From positions 3,811,501 through 3,875,500 of the forward strand of contig NZ_CP110644.1 in assembly GCF_026153515.1 (NCBI RefSeq): a stretch of 64,000 bases of DNA, read 5' to 3'. This document shows, in pieces, positions 63,414 to 64,000 of this stretch (positions within the stretch are counted from its first letter, which is position 1; each line of letters starts with the position of its first letter). Position numbers and translations under genes: made by a program. Source of the stretch: Pseudomonas sp. KU26590 (GTDB taxonomy: Bacteria > Pseudomonadota > Gammaproteobacteria > Pseudomonadales > Pseudomonadaceae). The notes beneath the pieces are model-generated. The model did no database searches, was not told the origin of the DNA, and was given only the letters and a program-made list of their open reading frames with translations.

Positions 63414-64000
63414 ATGCTCGAACGCGCCAGACGTTTTTCCATCAAGCAGATCGCAACCCAGGCCGGCGTGAGCAAGGCAACGGTTGATCGCGTCCTGCAT
63501 CAGCGCGGCAGCGTGCATCACCAGACCCACCGCCGCATTCATCAAGCCCTCGAAGAACTCGAAGCCCAGGAAAAGTCCGGGCCTGCGGTGGGCCGCACCT
63601 TCCACATCGACGTTATCCTGCACACACCCAAACGCTTCAGCGACGCGGTGCAGGAGGCGATTCTCGCGCAGCTCGGCAGTCTCGCGCCGTTTCGTATCTT
63701 TCCGCGCTTTCACCTGTATCAGGCCATCGGCCCGCAGCAGATGCACGACCTGATTCTGCGTTGCGTCGGCAAAGGCAGTCAGGGGCTGATCATCAAAGCT
63801 GCAGATGAGTTGCCGATCAACGAAGCGGTGAATCAGGCCACGGCGGCGGGTGTGCCGGTGGTGACGTTTGTTTCCGATCTGCCCCAGAGTGAGCGCATCG
63901 GTTACATCGGCATGGACAATCGCACCGCCGGGCAAACGGCGGCGTACCTGATGTCGCGCTGGCTCGACCATGCCGCCCAAGACGTGGCCGTGGTGATCAG
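63414..64000 (+). CDS. LacI-family transcriptional regulator (partial, runs off the window)
   Basis: The first 195 residues of a LacI-type regulator; the end is beyond 64000. The HTH is FSIKQIATQAGVSKATVDRV followed by LHQRGSVHHQTHRRI, then a periplasmic-binding-like domain (IDVILHTPKRF; GLIIKAADELPINEAVNQA; RIGYIGMDNRTAGQTAAYLM). AGGGG precedes the ATG. The closest type is the sugar-binding LacI/RbsR group. Divergent from the DUF1989 gene across 217 bases. Confidence 0.88.
   Translation, partial: MLERARRFSIKQIATQAGVSKATVDRVLHQRGSVHHQTHRRIHQALEELEAQEKSGPAVGRTFHIDVILHTPKRFSDAVQEAILAQLGSLAPFRIFPRFHLYQAIGPQQMHDLILRCVGKGSQGLIIKAADELPINEAVNQATAAGVPVVTFVSDLPQSERIGYIGMDNRTAGQTAAYLMSRWLDHAAQDVAVVI

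Overview
The window is about 64 kb of a Pseudomonas chromosome, most like the fluorescens/syringae lineage. The evidence is the gene order gacA-uvrC-pgsA-tRNA-Gly-tRNA-Cys-tRNA-Leu, the high GC content, the many Pseudomonas-type REP/REPIN palindromes, and an HbcR/GntP/BdhA hydroxybutyrate locus. The species call is inference.

Region 1 (1-10,140) is the integrase end of a prophage or genomic island. It has two DNA methyltransferases, two visibly AT-richer genes on the opposite strand (a DUF4145 protein and a two-helix membrane protein), a run of overlapping small phage genes, an AlpA-type regulator and a P4-type tyrosine recombinase beside the 3' end of tRNA-Leu(UAA), the likely attachment site. 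The other end lies outside the window.

Region 2 (10,374-16,913) is core genome: sodC, three tRNA genes, pgsA, uvrC and gacA. A divergent repressor/Cro-like pair follows, with three TTGAAC repeats one helical turn apart. Next is a class I DAHP synthase preceded by two short aromatic-rich ORFs and a strong intrinsic terminator, which looks like a transcription attenuator.

Region 3 (17,251-30,103) holds a cytoplasmic-looking lipase, a single-domain parvulin, a yejABEF-type oligopeptide ABC operon, the sigma-54 regulator HbcR with a good -24/-12 promoter in front of gntP-bdhA, a PilU-like ATPase and a second parvulin.

Region 4 (30,273-36,910) is a minus-strand cluster: PfkB-type 2-keto-3-deoxygluconate kinase, a fold-III PLP ammonia-lyase, an IclR regulator, RidA and a polar amino-acid-type ABC importer. 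I read it as a D-glucosaminate (or related amino-sugar acid) catabolic unit.

Region 5 (37,496-50,555) holds a Nudix hydrolase, a BdlA-like soluble chemoreceptor, a GAF protein, the ABC-F factor YbiT, an MFS transporter, an EEP-family hydrolase, an aldo/keto reductase, a hydantoin-racemase-like protein, and a cobalamin riboswitch followed by a B12-type ABC importer.

Region 6 (51,074-64,000) is sugar-acid catabolism: a glucarate dehydratase with an MFS transporter and LysR regulator; then an MFS transporter, mannonate dehydratase, FadR-type GntR regulator, UxaB/UxuB-like reductase and LgoD-like Zn dehydrogenase. Four near-identical TTGGC-N3-ACCAA palindromes tie the outer promoters of this second group together. 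A DUF1989 protein and a truncated LacI-family regulator close the window. Several routes (glucosaminate, mannonate) converge on 2-keto-3-deoxygluconate, whose likely kinase is in region 4. Long-period tandem REPIN arrays (139, 146 and 171 bp) fill the gaps.
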